Under the pieces are notes generated by a model. It saw nothing but the letters and a program-made list of their open reading frames with translations. It was not told the DNA's origin and did no database searches. From the NCBI GenBank assembly GCA_946480015.1, contig CAMLIL010000016.1:1-64000 (forward strand): a stretch of DNA of 64,000 nucleotides. The letters are read 5' to 3'. Source of the DNA: an uncultured Oxalobacteraceae bacterium. Lineage in GTDB: Bacteria; Pseudomonadota; Gammaproteobacteria; Burkholderiales; Burkholderiaceae. A program made the position numbers and the translations under genes. Below are positions 9,906-20,059 of this stretch, one piece after another (position 1 is the first letter of the stretch; each line of letters begins with the position of its first letter).

Positions 9906-12900
9906 ATGAGAGTTGGCATCAAGCAAAAGATCCTGTTCGTGCTGGTCGGTGTGCTGGCATTCACTTCTGCAATGCATGCGCTGCTGGCCTCCTACTATAC
10001 CAACCAGCAAAACCAGGAATCGGCCTTTGCCGCCCTCGACCGCGACCTGCTGGCATGGCGCAACGATCTGCAGACCCAAACCCTGCGGCTGCAGCGTGTG
10101 GCCCTGTCCGCCAGCAACGACCCCGTCCTGCTGAACCAGCTGGCCGATCTGGTCACGCTCGACTTGAATGTCAACGACCCGCTGCGGGTGAAAGAAGCTC
10201 CGGAGACCGCAAGAACCCTGTCTTATAGCAAGGCGGTTTCGCTCAACCGCCTGCATCTCATCCAGCAAACAGGCGGTTTCTCCAGCATCGCAATCCACAT
10301 CGGCAACAAGTTGAGCCACTATGTTACCGATGCCGGCGCCGGCATGAAAATTCGCCAGGAGAACAATCAATCCGCATGGATCCAGTCCGATCCCGGCTTG
10401 GCGGGCGAAGGCAATTTCCAGAGCTGGCCGGCGTGGCGGGAAGGCCTGCCGCCGGCGACCGTTGCGCGCAGCACGTCAGATGTCAAGCGGCCGACGGTGT
10501 CCTTCGTCTTTCTGTCAACGCAACTGGCCGCGATCGAGATCGCCGTTCCGATGCAGGGTTTTGTCGACGAATTCCTGCGCGATGCTGCCGTTCAGCCATT
10601 GTCGCGCTTCGTCTCGGAACTGGCCATTGCCGATCCGGCCCGCAATGGCGGCAAGGGCGCCTCCGAGCGACAGCCTGCAACGCTTGCCATACTGGTTTTC
10701 CGCAAACTGATCGACCGGGCCGTACTGGAGGACCTTGCCGCAAAGACAGGCAAATGGCCGGTTTTCTTCTCCCCCGACGGCAGTCACCAGCAGAAACTCG
10801 ACGATCATCACCAGACGCCCAAGGAACTTCTGCAGCAAGCGCAATCCATGGCATCGACCTTGGCGCCGCAAGTGATCCGGCAGACCGTGACGACGAAAAA
10901 GGGATCGTTCTATGAAGCACTGCTGCCGCTGCAGTTCGAGGACCGCAGGCGCCTCATCCTCGGCCTGACCTCGTCGCGCGACAGCACGATACAGAACATC
11001 CGGCAAACCGTCACCGCTATCCTGCTTGCCTCCGGCCTGATTCTGGTGGTGAGCATCGGGATCGGCACCTTCTGGGTAGGGCGCTTCATCGACCCCATCG
11101 TCGCCCTGACCGGCGCGGTACAGCGGATCGGCATCAAGCGGCGCCATGAAGGCGGGCAGCTTGCCGCAAGCCGGATTAGCGCCGATGAGCTGCAGCCCAT
11201 CGCGATCAAGGCACCCGATGAAATCGGCGAGCTGAGTTCGGCATTCGACGTGATGATCGCCGAGTTGCGTCACTCCTTTGAAACACTGGAACAGCGCGTG
11301 CAGGCCCGCACCGCAGAGCTGCGCCAGCAGACGCGTTACCTGCGCACGCTGATCGACACCCTGCCTCTGTGGGTCTGGCTCAAGGACACGCATCACCGCT
11401 ACCTGGCCATCAACCAGGCCAATGCCGACGCCTGCGGCCGCACGGTCGACGAAATGCTCGGCAAGTCGGACACGGAACTCTTGCCGCCAGGGATAGCAGA
11501 AGGTAACCGCGCCGACGAAATGGAGGTCATGGCCGCGCTCCAGCGCAAGACGGTGGAAGAGCCCATTGCCGGAGAAGCCGGCACCGTTTGGATGGAAACC
11601 TACCGCGCGCCGGTGCTGGACGAGGATGGCACGGTGCTGGGCATCGTCGGCGCGGCACGCAACATCAGCGAGCGCAAGGCGGCCGAAGAGGCGCGCGAAA
11701 AGGCGCTGGCCGAAGCGGTGCGGCTGGCGCGCCTGCGCAGCGAATTCCTGGCGCAGATGAGCCACGAATTGCGCACGCCGCTGAACGCCATCCTCGGCTA
11801 TGCGCAAATCCTGCAGCGCGACCCCAACTTGTCGAAACGGCAGACCGTGGGCCTGGCGACCATCCATGAAAGCGGTCAGCACCTGCTCACTCTCATCAAC
11901 GACATCCTCGACCTGGCGCGCGTCGAAGCCGGCAAGCTCAGCCTGGATCCCACCGATGTCGATCTTTCCAGCTTCCTTCGCATCGTCGGCAACATCATCC
12001 GCGTCAAGGCAGAAGAGAAAAGCCTGTTGTTCGATTTCCGGGCCTCGCCGGAGCTGCCCGCGGTCAGAGTGGACGACAAGCGCTTACGCCAGGTACTGCT
12101 CAACCTCCTGGGCAATGCGGTGAAGTTCACCGACCGCGGCGAAATCGTCCTCAGCGTACAGCGCGTCGCGACCTCGGGGAACGGCCAAACCACGGTGCGG
12201 CTGCGCTTCGAAGTGGAGGACAGCGGGATCGGCATGAGCGAGGAACAGCTCGCGCGCATCTTCCAGCCCTTTGAACAGGTGAGTGAAATACGGCGGCGCG
12301 AAGCGGGAACGGGCTTGGGCCTGGCCATCAGCCAGCAACTCGTTGGGCTGATGGGCGGGAATATCCATGTACGCAGCGAATTGGGCAAGGGCAGCCTGTT
12401 CTGGTTCGAGTTGGACCTGCCGGTCGCCAAGCCCCTGATAACCGAGCTGTCGGTACAACCGCCCATCGCCGGTTATGAAGGCCCACGCAAGAAAATACTG
12501 GTTGTCGATGACGTGCCGCACAATCGCGCCATGCTGATCGAAGCCTTGCAAGCGCTCGGTTTCGAGGTCTTCGACGCGAAGAATGGCGAGGAATGCCTGG
12601 AAATGCTCGACGGCGTCCGCCCTGATCTCATCGTGACGGATGTCATGATGCCGGTCATGGATGGATGGGAAGCGACGCGCAGGATACGCCGCATGCCGGA
12701 GTTCGCCGGCATCCCCGTCATCATCGTCACGGCCAGCGCGAGCCGCGAAGATGAGGCGAAAAGCCTGGAAGTTGGCGCCAACGCCTTCATTCCCAAACCC
12801 ATCGAACATGCCATCCTGCTGAAGACCATCGGCGATCTGCTGTCCCTGACCTGGATTCACGACGAGACCGCGCTGGAAAACGCCGAAGGGACGGGGGACT

Positions 12901-13136
12901 TCGTCGTTCCGCCACAACACGAAATCGAGGCGCTTTACCGGCTCGCCCGACTGGGCAGCATGGAAATGATCAGGGCGCGCGCGGATTACCTGAAACAACT
13001 AGACCAGCACTACATTCCCTTCGCGGCACGGCTGCGGCACCTCGCGGAAAGCTATCAATCCAAGGCAATCATGACTCTGGTGGAACGGCATCTTTCTAAA
13101 CCGGAAGTAACGCGGACGGGAAGCCCGCCGACCTGA
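9906..13136 (+). CDS. Hybrid sensor histidine kinase (HAMP-PAS-HisKA-HATPase-REC)
   Basis: A 1076-residue inner-membrane kinase. Order: TM1 (about 8-28), a large periplasmic sensor, TM2 (about 369-390), HAMP, a coiled linker, PAS (about 478-600, TLPLWVWLKDTHHRYLAINQ), HisKA with LAQMSHELRTPLN (phospho-acceptor about His620), HATPase (NLLGNAVKFTDRGE, GTGLGLAIS), a receiver domain (ILVVDDVPHNR, VTDVMMPVMDG, Asp about 912) and a short C-terminal helical tail. The start ATG 9906 follows the binding-protein stop by 25 bp, so the two are probably co-transcribed, suggesting ligand sensing through the periplasmic binding protein. The cognate output regulator is not in the vicinity. Confidence 0.93.
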   Translation: MRVGIKQKILFVLVGVLAFTSAMHALLASYYTNQQNQESAFAALDRDLLAWRNDLQTQTLRLQRVALSASNDPVLLNQLADLVTLDLNVNDPLRVKEAPETARTLSYSKAVSLNRLHLIQQTGGFSSIAIHIGNKLSHYVTDAGAGMKIRQENNQSAWIQSDPGLAGEGNFQSWPAWREGLPPATVARSTSDVKRPTVSFVFLSTQLAAIEIAVPMQGFVDEFLRDAAVQPLSRFVSELAIADPARNGGKGASERQPATLAILVFRKLIDRAVLEDLAAKTGKWPVFFSPDGSHQQKLDDHHQTPKELLQQAQSMASTLAPQVIRQTVTTKKGSFYEALLPLQFEDRRRLILGLTSSRDSTIQNIRQTVTAILLASGLILVVSIGIGTFWVGRFIDPIVALTGAVQRIGIKRRHEGGQLAASRISADELQPIAIKAPDEIGELSSAFDVMIAELRHSFETLEQRVQARTAELRQQTRYLRTLIDTLPLWVWLKDTHHRYLAINQANADACGRTVDEMLGKSDTELLPPGIAEGNRADEMEVMAALQRKTVEEPIAGEAGTVWMETYRAPVLDEDGTVLGIVGAARNISERKAAEEAREKALAEAVRLARLRSEFLAQMSHELRTPLNAILGYAQILQRDPNLSKRQTVGLATIHESGQHLLTLINDILDLARVEAGKLSLDPTDVDLSSFLRIVGNIIRVKAEEKSLLFDFRASPELPAVRVDDKRLRQVLLNLLGNAVKFTDRGEIVLSVQRVATSGNGQTTVRLRFEVEDSGIGMSEEQLARIFQPFEQVSEIRRREAGTGLGLAISQQLVGLMGGNIHVRSELGKGSLFWFELDLPVAKPLITELSVQPPIAGYEGPRKKILVVDDVPHNRAMLIEALQALGFEVFDAKNGEECLEMLDGVRPDLIVTDVMMPVMDGWEATRRIRRMPEFAGIPVIIVTASASREDEAKSLEVGANAFIPKPIEHAILLKTIGDLLSLTWIHDETALENAEGTGDFVVPPQHEIEALYRLARLGSMEMIRARADYLKQLDQHYIPFAARLRHLAESYQSKAIMTLVERHLSKPEVTRTGSPPT

Positions 13137-13245
13137 CTACCGCATCGCTCAGAGGGCGCGGACAATTCTTTCGTCAGCGCCTGCAACTCGCCGGCCTGGC
13201 GCCAGTCCAACTCCTCATTCCACGTCAGATTGGAAGGGGGCAGCG

Positions 13246-15045
13246 ATGAAACCAATGCGATGGGCCGCGCTGGCGGCAGGCGCCGGCTTGCTGCTGGCGG
13301 TACTGGTTCCCACGTTGGCCGGGCGGCCCGGCGCGCCCGCCACGTTCGACCCCTTGTTTTCCGGCGCGGCGCTGTGCACGCCGGCGCAGGCCGGGCGCCC
13401 TCCCCTGCTGGAACGGATGATCCTGGCGCAGGCCGAAACCCGGCCGTTCCAGCCTGAGCAGCAAAAGCCGGGGCCCGGCGCGCAGGGCACGCCGCCGCTA
13501 TACAAGGACCTGGGTACGCTGCATGTACCGGTCACCACCGCCAAACCGCGCGCGCAGGCATATTTCGACCAGGGCCTGCGGCTGGCCTTCAGCTTCAATC
13601 ACGCCGAGGCGGCGCGCGCTTTCCGCGCCGCCCAGCAATTCGACCCGAACTGCGCCATGTGCTACTGGGGCGAAGCGCTGGTGCTGGGGCCGAACATCAA
13701 CGCGCCGATGTTTCCGGCGGCGGCCGGGCCGGCCGCCGCCGCCGCGGCGAATGCCGTCAAGCATGCGGGGCGCGCCACGCCCGCCGAGCGGGCCCTGATC
13801 CGGGCGGTGGCGCAGCGCTACCGCAACCCGGCGCCGGCCGACCGCGCACCGCTCGACCAGGCCTATGCCGACGCCATGACCGCAGCCGCACGCGAGTTTC
13901 CCAACAACGACACGATCCAGGCGCTGTTCGCCGAAGCGCTGATGGACCTGTCGCCCTGGAATTATTGGGAGGCCGGCGGCGCCAGGCCCAAGGGCCGTAC
14001 CGCCGAGATCGTCGGTGCGCTCGAACGGGTACTCGAACGCAATCCCAGCCATCCGGGGGCGATCCACTATTACATCCACACGATGGAAGCGTCGACCCAT
14101 CCGGACAAGGCGCTGCCCTACGCGCGCACGCTGGCCCGGCAGATCCCCGGCGCCGGCCACATCGTGCACATGCCTTCGCACATCTACTACCGGGTCGGCC
14201 TGTACCAGGAGGCGCTGCAAAGCAATATCGACGCGGTGGCCGTGGACGAACGCTACTTCCGCCGCTCCGACAGCGACCCCGTGTACCGGGGCGCCTACTA
14301 TCCCCATAACATCCATTTCGTGATGGTGTCGGCGCTGATGGGAGGCGATGGCAGGACGGCCCTCGAGGCCGCCGCCAAGCTCGACAAGGCGATCCCGGCT
14401 GCCATGCTGAAGGAATTTAGCGTACTGCAGCCGGTGAAGGCGGCGCCGTATTTCTCCCAGGTGCAGTTCAGCAGTCCAGAGACGCTGGTGGCCTTGCCCG
14501 ATCCCGGCCCGGACTTCGTGCTGGTCAAGGCCATGTGGCACTACGCCCGTGCGACCGGCTTTGCGCGCATGGGAGCCAGCGCGCAGGCGCGTGCCGAGGT
14601 CGATGCGATCGGCGTGATCGAACGCAGCGCCGACTTCAAGCCGATCGCCGACTGGGGCGTGCCGGCGCGCGACATCGTGCACACCGCACGCGCCGTGGCC
14701 AGCGGCAGGCTGGCCGACGCGCAGGGCGACCTGCCGGGTGCGATCCGCGCCTATCAGGAAGCCATCGCGGTGCAGGACGCGCTGCCGTACACCGAGCCGC
14801 CCTACTGGTACTACCCGGTGCGCCAGTCGCTGGGTGCGGTCCTGCTGCGCGCCGGACGGCTGGACGAGGCTGAACAGGTATTGCGCGAGTCGCTGGCGCG
14901 CACCCCGAGTAACGGGTGGGCGCTCAGCGGGCTGATGGAGCTCTACCGCAAGCGCGGCGACACGGCGGCGCTGAGCGCGGCCCGCAAGCGCTTCGACACC
15001 ACTTGGCTGGGCCAGACGGGCGGGCCGCCGCTGTCGCTGCTGTAG
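13246..15045 (+). CDS. Tetratricopeptide-repeat protein, exported or membrane-anchored
   Basis: A 599-residue protein with an N-terminal hydrophobic segment (WAALAAGAGLLLAVLVPTLA) and TPR-like helices. Typical text is YFDQGLRLAFSFNHAEAARA, FDPNCAMCYWGEALVLGPN and DGRTALEAAAKLDKA. The FDPNCAMCYWGEA block with its CxxC is characteristic of a widespread family of TPR proteins of unknown function. Near the C-terminus are further TPR units (GAIRAYQEAIAVQDALP, LDEAEQVLRESLARTPSNGW). GAAGGGGG lies upstream of the ATG. A scaffold role at the cell surface or periplasm is an inference. Confidence 0.85.
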   Translation: MKPMRWAALAAGAGLLLAVLVPTLAGRPGAPATFDPLFSGAALCTPAQAGRPPLLERMILAQAETRPFQPEQQKPGPGAQGTPPLYKDLGTLHVPVTTAKPRAQAYFDQGLRLAFSFNHAEAARAFRAAQQFDPNCAMCYWGEALVLGPNINAPMFPAAAGPAAAAAANAVKHAGRATPAERALIRAVAQRYRNPAPADRAPLDQAYADAMTAAAREFPNNDTIQALFAEALMDLSPWNYWEAGGARPKGRTAEIVGALERVLERNPSHPGAIHYYIHTMEASTHPDKALPYARTLARQIPGAGHIVHMPSHIYYRVGLYQEALQSNIDAVAVDERYFRRSDSDPVYRGAYYPHNIHFVMVSALMGGDGRTALEAAAKLDKAIPAAMLKEFSVLQPVKAAPYFSQVQFSSPETLVALPDPGPDFVLVKAMWHYARATGFARMGASAQARAEVDAIGVIERSADFKPIADWGVPARDIVHTARAVASGRLADAQGDLPGAIRAYQEAIAVQDALPYTEPPYWYYPVRQSLGAVLLRAGRLDEAEQVLRESLARTPSNGWALSGLMELYRKRGDTAALSAARKRFDTTWLGQTGGPPLSLL

Positions 15046-15125
15046 CTGCTGTAGCTGCGCGAACTGCTGTGCATGGCACGCAAGGAAGGCAAGCATGGCC
15101 TCCTTGCGCCAGCCGGACCTGGTGA

Positions 15126-17099
15126 CTACCGCTGAACAATCCGCCCCTCGGTAATCGGCGCGCTGGCGGCGCTGCCCCCGGCGGCGACCTGATTGTCGTA
15201 GTCGATCACCTGGGCCCTGGTGGCTGGATCGGCATGCCAGATCCGCAGGCCGAAGCGGCCGGCGGCGCCGGCGGTGGCGTCCAGGGTGAACTGGTAGCCG
15301 GCGGCGCCGTTGACGGTGCCGCTGCCTTCGAAACTGGCGCGTGCTCCCCGCCCTGCGACCGGCTTGAGCGTATCGCTGCGCAAACTCAGCCCGGCCACGT
15401 TGAAGTGCAACTGCGCTTTGGCGGACGCGGCCTTCACGCCGGCCGCCGGCGGGGCAATGAAACTGAAGCTCGCCTTGCCGGCGCGTGCCGGCGCCTTCCT
15501 GAGCGCCCCCTGTGGCGACATGAACACGCCGCTGCCGCCCACCATGCCGGCCGATGGCTCGTAGGCGATGATGTCGCGGCTGACGGCGGCGCTGCGCCCC
15601 GCGCGGTCGACCACGGTGGCCGTCACCGAATAGATGCCCGGCGCCGCATACGCATGGCTGGCGCCGGCGCTGCCGGCGCCGTTGCTCTCGCTGACCTTGC
15701 CCGCCTGTTGCGCGCTACCATCGCCCCATAACCAGCTGACGCTGCGCGTGCCGGCCAATTCCTCGTCGGTGAAACTGAGCGACACGTCCGCACGTGCGCC
15801 CACCTTGACCAGATCGGCCGCCAGCACCGGGCCGAGGGCATGCGCGCATTCATGTCCAGTTCCGGGCTCCAACAGCACCAGGCCGGCGTTCGAACTGGCC
15901 ACGATCGCGCCGTTGTCCGAGATCGCCAGCGCCCCGTCGAGCTGCAGTCCTGCCGGGGCGTGCCGCAGCCGGGTGTTGAGGTCGACCATGCCTTGCCCGG
16001 CGCTCCACACGAAGGCGCGCCAGGCGCCGCTCTTGTTGGTGGCCAGGCCGACGATCTGCCCTTTGGTGTTGACCTGGAGGGCGCGCGACAGCTGCCCGCC
16101 CAGGGTGCCGAGATCGCGCATGCCGCCGGCGCGCGTCCACGACATCGCATGCTGGTTGCCGCTGGCGAGATTGATGACACCGGCGATATGCGCGGCCGGA
16201 CTCATCGCCAGCACGAACGATTCGGTCCCCCCGGCCGTGCCCAGATCGCGCATGCCGCTGGCGCGGGTCCAGAGAAACGCGTGGTACAACAGGTCGCCGC
16301 CGGGGACCACATAGTGGCCGGCAACCTGGCCGTAGTCGGCGACCGCGGCAGGCAGCGAATAATTGCTGGCAAGGGTGTCGATATCGCTCAGACCGGCCGC
16401 GCGCGTCCAGGCGAACGCATGCCGATCATTGGCCGGCGTATCGGAGTTACCCGCGATCAGGCCGGCATCGTTGAGCGCCGTGGCGCTGGAAAAGCTCGCA
16501 ATGCCGGGCGTGAACGCGCCCAGACTTTCCATCCCGTCGACGGCGCTCCAGCGGAAGGCGCGCGGCGGTGTCCCCGGCACTCCTTCGGACGTTCCCGCGA
16601 CGACTCCCTTGTTATTGATCGCCGCCGCGGCCGAGTTGGCCGCATCCGGCAGGGTTCCAAGATCGACCAGGCCGCCGCCTGTGCTCCACAGGAACGCATG
16701 TTCGTTGCCGTCAGCGGTAGATGAACGGCCCGTTACCTGTCCAGCGTCGTTCACATCGACCGCATAGGTGGCCGGGCCGCCCAAGGTGCCCAGGTCGCGG
16801 GATGTGGCGCCGTCATAGAAGTAGGCGCGGGGATTGAGGCCGGTCTGCAGCGAGAACGATACCTGAGCGCTTGCATTGATCGCCGGCAGCTCCGTGATGT
16901 CCCCCGCGCCGAGATTGACCACGCGATAGGTCGTGCGCGCCGCAGCCTGCTGCGCAGTCTCGGGGGCGTACTGGGTCGGGACCGGCGCGGCCCCCGCCGC
17001 ACCGGCAATCGCCAGGCCGGCGAGCAGACAGGGCAGTGCCCGGATGGAGCGGTAGCTTGGTAAGCTCGCTGGTAGCTCTGTTTCAGTTATGCATAGCAT
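15126..17099 (-). CDS. Secreted HAF-repeat protein with a PKD domain
   Basis: A protein of about 657 residues with a signal peptide (RALPCLLAGLAIAGAAGAAP). At least six HAF repeats follow, of the form HAFLWS/T..G.GLVDLGTLGG (HAFLWSTGGGLVDLGTL, HAFAWTRAAGLSDIDTL, HAMSWTRAGGMRDLGTLGG), joined by NDAG/NNKGVVAG turns; this is a beta-propeller-like arrangement. A PKD-type domain comes next (SWLWGDGS, SHAYAAPGIYSVTATVVDRAG), then a C-terminal beta domain. ATG 17099 was preferred over the one four codons upstream because GGAGAAG precedes only the inner ATG at good spacing. Function unknown; extracellular binding is the likely role. It converges with the TPR gene. Confidence 0.85.
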   Translation of the reverse strand: MLCITETELPASLPSYRSIRALPCLLAGLAIAGAAGAAPVPTQYAPETAQQAAARTTYRVVNLGAGDITELPAINASAQVSFSLQTGLNPRAYFYDGATSRDLGTLGGPATYAVDVNDAGQVTGRSSTADGNEHAFLWSTGGGLVDLGTLPDAANSAAAAINNKGVVAGTSEGVPGTPPRAFRWSAVDGMESLGAFTPGIASFSSATALNDAGLIAGNSDTPANDRHAFAWTRAAGLSDIDTLASNYSLPAAVADYGQVAGHYVVPGGDLLYHAFLWTRASGMRDLGTAGGTESFVLAMSPAAHIAGVINLASGNQHAMSWTRAGGMRDLGTLGGQLSRALQVNTKGQIVGLATNKSGAWRAFVWSAGQGMVDLNTRLRHAPAGLQLDGALAISDNGAIVASSNAGLVLLEPGTGHECAHALGPVLAADLVKVGARADVSLSFTDEELAGTRSVSWLWGDGSAQQAGKVSESNGAGSAGASHAYAAPGIYSVTATVVDRAGRSAAVSRDIIAYEPSAGMVGGSGVFMSPQGALRKAPARAGKASFSFIAPPAAGVKAASAKAQLHFNVAGLSLRSDTLKPVAGRGARASFEGSGTVNGAAGYQFTLDATAGAAGRFGLRIWHADPATRAQVIDYDNQVAAGGSAASAPITEGRIVQR

Positions 17100-17371
17100 G
17101 TTCTTCTCCATGTGAAAGGTGAAACCGGACCACGGCCATGCGTGAATCAGGCGGGCGCGGACTGGTCAAGCATGCGCCGGGGACGCTCGGGCGTACCGAT
17201 GCGCGCATGGCGCCAACCTTGCTGCGGATGTGCCAGGTCAAGCGCGTCTCGACTTGGACTGAAGAGTCGAAAGATGAGTTCCGCGGATGTGGTGGTCCGC
17301 GGCGGAATCGGACGCCGGCAAGGTCAGCGCCTCGTTGCCGGAGCCACATCATTAAATTAAAACAAATATTG

Positions 17372-17390
17372 TCACGAAGACATAATTCGT
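17372..17390. promoter_or_regulatory. Inverted repeat, possible operator
   Basis: CACGAA and TTCGTG are exact inverted arms separated by seven bases, directly after an AT-rich stretch. It lies between divergent genes and could bind a regulator of either. No factor is assigned. Confidence 0.35.
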
Positions 17391-17497
17391 GTCGAAGGGG
17401 GGAGTTTCCCTTCGTCAGCGATACTATGGCCAAGCGCACCGCTGCTGAATTTGAATTGTCGAAGCCAAAGGCAAGGACATTGCCTTTGAGAATATAG

Positions 17498-17526
17498 TTG
17501 CATTGCGAAAACTTTACCGATACACT
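17498..17526 (+). promoter_or_regulatory. Sigma-70-like promoter candidate for the Cache/chemoreceptor pair
   Basis: TTGCAT and TACACT are separated by exactly 17 bases, matching the -35/-10 layout. A transcript from about 17533 would carry a leader of about 145 nt before the TTG start at 17677. Confidence 0.4.
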
Positions 17527-17676
17527 AAATCATGCTGTCAGGATACATGTGCAAACTTTGCACGTGTCGTCGTCTATCATCATGCCCCTGCCACTGCGGG
17601 CAGAGAACGGGTCGACTGGCCTTTCCTCGCCCATGTGCGCATTCGAGTCAATAATGAAAAAAATGGAGCTTCCAAC

Positions 17677-18213
17677 TTGAACACTCGTCTGAAAACCTTC
17701 CTCGCGACTATCCTCACCTGTGCCAGCGTCTCGGCATTTTCCGCCGGCCTGCCTGCAGCGACTCAAGCGAAAGTCGATAAATACAAACAAAAACTGGTGG
17801 AATGGGCGGCTAACCCCGCCGTCGTGAGTGCTGTGAAGGAAGCCAATTCCAAAGGCCCAATGCCGGGCATGACCAATGCCAAGTGGCTCGACGCCGGCGA
17901 TGCCGATCCGTCGGTGGCCACCCACCTGAAAAGCAAGGCCGGTGTCCAGCTGAAGCAATGGGAAGAAGACCCAGGCGTCGACAAGCTCGTGGTGCGCGAT
18001 GAAAAAGGCAACCTGGTGGCCGCGAGCACCAAGCCCCTGCTGTACAACAATGCAGTGCGCCCGGTGTACATTAACGCCATCAAGGGGCAGGTTTGGGCGG
18101 ACAATAAAATTGTCCCGGACCCCACCACCCAGGTGAAAAGCGTGCAGGCCTCTGCGCCAGTTCTGGACGGCAAAAAAGTGATCGGCGTGCTCCATCTCGC
18201 CATCAACGAATAG
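17677..18213 (+). CDS. Small periplasmic Cache-like sensor protein
   Basis: A 178-residue exported protein. The start is TTG 17677, chosen because GGAG lies eight bases upstream and the product then opens with a clean signal peptide ([19 protein letters not shown]). The mature part reads like a single Cache-type domain ([14 protein letters not shown], [52 protein letters not shown]). Such free-standing domains lack any membrane anchor or signalling module. The chemoreceptor gene 58 bp downstream, whose own periplasmic part is a 4-helix bundle, is the plausible partner for which this protein captures a ligand. Confidence 0.7.
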   Translation: MNTRLKTFLATILTCASVSAFSAGLPAATQAKVDKYKQKLVEWAANPAVVSAVKEANSKGPMPGMTNAKWLDAGDADPSVATHLKSKAGVQLKQWEEDPGVDKLVVRDEKGNLVAASTKPLLYNNAVRPVYINAIKGQVWADNKIVPDPTTQVKSVQASAPVLDGKKVIGVLHLAINE

Positions 18214-18271
18214 TCCTGAACACCCCTGGCCGCACGCATCCGCCGGCGGCCTTCCTTCACTGGAGCCCCCA

Positions 18272-19972
18272 ATGAAATTCATCGCGACCTTGAAGGTGGG
18301 CCCGCGCCTCGCCCTCAGTTTCGGAATCGTTCTCGTGCTCATGCTGGTCCTGACCGGACTGGCCATCAGCCGCATGTCGTTTATTCGCACCAGCCTGGAC
18401 CACATCGTCGAAGGCGACGCGCCCAAGCTGCGCCTGGTGAACTCCATGCGCGACCTGGTCCGCTTCCAGTCGGTGACCGTGCGCGACGTGGTCATGCAAG
18501 AGGATTTCGCGTTCAAGAAAAAAGAACTGACGATGGCGCGCAAGTCGCGCGAAACCTATCGTGACGCCGCCGACAAGCTTGGCTCCCTGCTCACCGACGC
18601 TGACAGCAAGGCCGCGCTGGCCAAGATCACGGCCCTGGATACCAAAGTGCGCACCCTGGTCGACAAGGCCATCGATCTGTCGCTCAGCGGCGACACGGCC
18701 GAAGCGGCCAACACCATCCGCGACGAAGTACGGCCCGGCCAGCTCGAACTGATCGCCGGCCTGGATGCGCTCCTGGGCCGCCTGGAAGCCAATGCGAAGA
18801 AATCGGCGCTGGAGGCCGGCGACACCTACACCAGTGCCGTCACGTCAATGACCATTGTCGGTGTGATCGCGCTGTTGGCGGGCATCGCTGCCGCGCTGCT
18901 CATCACGCGCAGCCTGCTCGGGCAGCTCGGCGGCGAACCCGCCTATGCGGCTCAGATTGCCGGAAAAATTGCTGCCGGCAACCTTGCGGTGGAGGTCGAG
19001 ACGCGCGCGGGCGACAACAGCAGCCTGCTGTTCGCCATGCGCGAGATGCGCGACAGCCTGGCGCGTATCGTCAGCGAAGTGCGCAGCAGTACCGACACGA
19101 TCAACACCGCGGCAGGGGAAATTGCGATCGGCAATCTCGACCTGTCCTCGCGCACCGAACAGCAGGCCGGTGCGCTGGAAGAGACCGCCTCTTCCCTGGA
19201 AGAGCTGATTTCGATCGTCAACCAGAACGCCGACAACGCCAACCAGGCCGACGGCCTGGCCAATTCGGCGGCGAACGCGGCACGCAAAGGCGGCGACGTC
19301 GTCGGTGAAGTGGTGCAGACCATGGGCGAAATCCAGGCTTCCGCCCGCAAGATCGTCGACATCATCGGCGTCATCGACGGCATCGCTTTCCAGACCAATA
19401 TCCTGGCGCTCAATGCCGCGGTGGAAGCGGCCCGCGCCGGCGAACAAGGACGCGGTTTTGCCGTGGTGGCGACCGAAGTGCGCAATCTGGCTCAACGTTC
19501 CGCCGCTGCCGCCAAGGAGATCAAGACCTTGATCAACGACTCCGTGGTCAAGGTCGATGCCGGTACCGCCCTGGTCGACCAGGCTGGCGCCACCATGCAT
19601 GACATTGTCCAGAGCGTCGAACGGGTCACCGGCATCATCAGCGAGATCGCCACCGCCAGCCACGAGCAGGCCGCCGGTATCGCGCAAGTGAACCAGGCCA
19701 TCATGCAGATGGATGGCGCCACGCAGCAGAATGCCGCGCTGGTTGAAGAGTCTGCTGCAGCATCGACCGCCATGCAGGATCAGGCCGGCAGGCTGTCGCA
19801 GGTAGTGAGCGTGTTCACGGTGAGCGGCATGGCCGCTCAGGACGTGCACGTTTCGAATGTGACCAGCCTGGCCACAGCGCGAGCGGCGCCGAAGCTTTCC
19901 GCCCAGCCGGCCCGGCTGCGTGCGAACGGGAGCGTGGCGCGCGCGCCGGCATCGGAGTGGGAACAGGGTTAA
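18272..19972 (+). CDS. Methyl-accepting chemotaxis protein (4HB-HAMP-MA)
   Basis: A 566-residue chemoreceptor. It has TM1 (about 12-33), a four-helix-bundle periplasmic domain, TM2 (about 190-212), a HAMP domain and a cytoplasmic coiled coil. The absolutely conserved tip motif is present ([31 protein letters not shown]). Glu/Gln-rich methylation segments flank it ([19 protein letters not shown]). The tail is Ala/Pro-rich without an NWETF-type CheR tether. It signals to CheA/CheW, which are not encoded here. GGAG precedes the ATG. An intrinsic terminator follows. Confidence 0.96.
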   Translation: MKFIATLKVGPRLALSFGIVLVLMLVLTGLAISRMSFIRTSLDHIVEGDAPKLRLVNSMRDLVRFQSVTVRDVVMQEDFAFKKKELTMARKSRETYRDAADKLGSLLTDADSKAALAKITALDTKVRTLVDKAIDLSLSGDTAEAANTIRDEVRPGQLELIAGLDALLGRLEANAKKSALEAGDTYTSAVTSMTIVGVIALLAGIAAALLITRSLLGQLGGEPAYAAQIAGKIAAGNLAVEVETRAGDNSSLLFAMREMRDSLARIVSEVRSSTDTINTAAGEIAIGNLDLSSRTEQQAGALEETASSLEELISIVNQNADNANQADGLANSAANAARKGGDVVGEVVQTMGEIQASARKIVDIIGVIDGIAFQTNILALNAAVEAARAGEQGRGFAVVATEVRNLAQRSAAAAKEIKTLINDSVVKVDAGTALVDQAGATMHDIVQSVERVTGIISEIATASHEQAAGIAQVNQAIMQMDGATQQNAALVEESAAASTAMQDQAGRLSQVVSVFTVSGMAAQDVHVSNVTSLATARAAPKLSAQPARLRANGSVARAPASEWEQG

Positions 19973-20008
19973 GGCGACGCCGGGACGGACGTCCCCTCGC
20001 TTCCCAGA

Positions 20009-20038
20009 AAACGCCAACCCACGGGTTGGCGTTTTTTA
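20009..20038. terminator. Bidirectional intrinsic terminator
   Basis: Hairpin AACGCCAACCC / GGGTTGGCGTT with a run of T on the plus side and a complementary A run on the other side. It lies between the convergent chemoreceptor and sulfotransferase genes. Nearly the same stem recurs at 24589 and 27921. Confidence 0.85.
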
Positions 20039-20059
20039 TTCCTGCCTGGCGGCGCCGGG

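Larger units (their letters stand above)
17100..17676. other. Divergent intergenic region
   Basis: About 575 bp between divergently transcribed genes. Open frames here (for example one of 119 codons on the plus strand) have no family or Shine-Dalgarno support. It holds an AT-rich patch at 17349-17370, an inverted repeat at 17372-17390 and a sigma-70-like promoter candidate at 17498-17526. Confidence 0.5.

Noticed and set aside
13498..15096. 532-codon minus-strand ORF opposite the TPR gene
   Set aside because: Composition (His/Arg/Gln-rich) and antisense position show a GC-rich shadow frame.
15078..15106. Imperfect inverted repeat between the convergent TPR and HAF genes
   Set aside because: The stem has mismatches and no T run follows on either strand; too weak to call a terminator.
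17138..17497. 119-codon plus-strand ORF between the HAF and Cache genes
   Set aside because: No Shine-Dalgarno sequence, no family, and overlap with an equally poor frame on the other strand.
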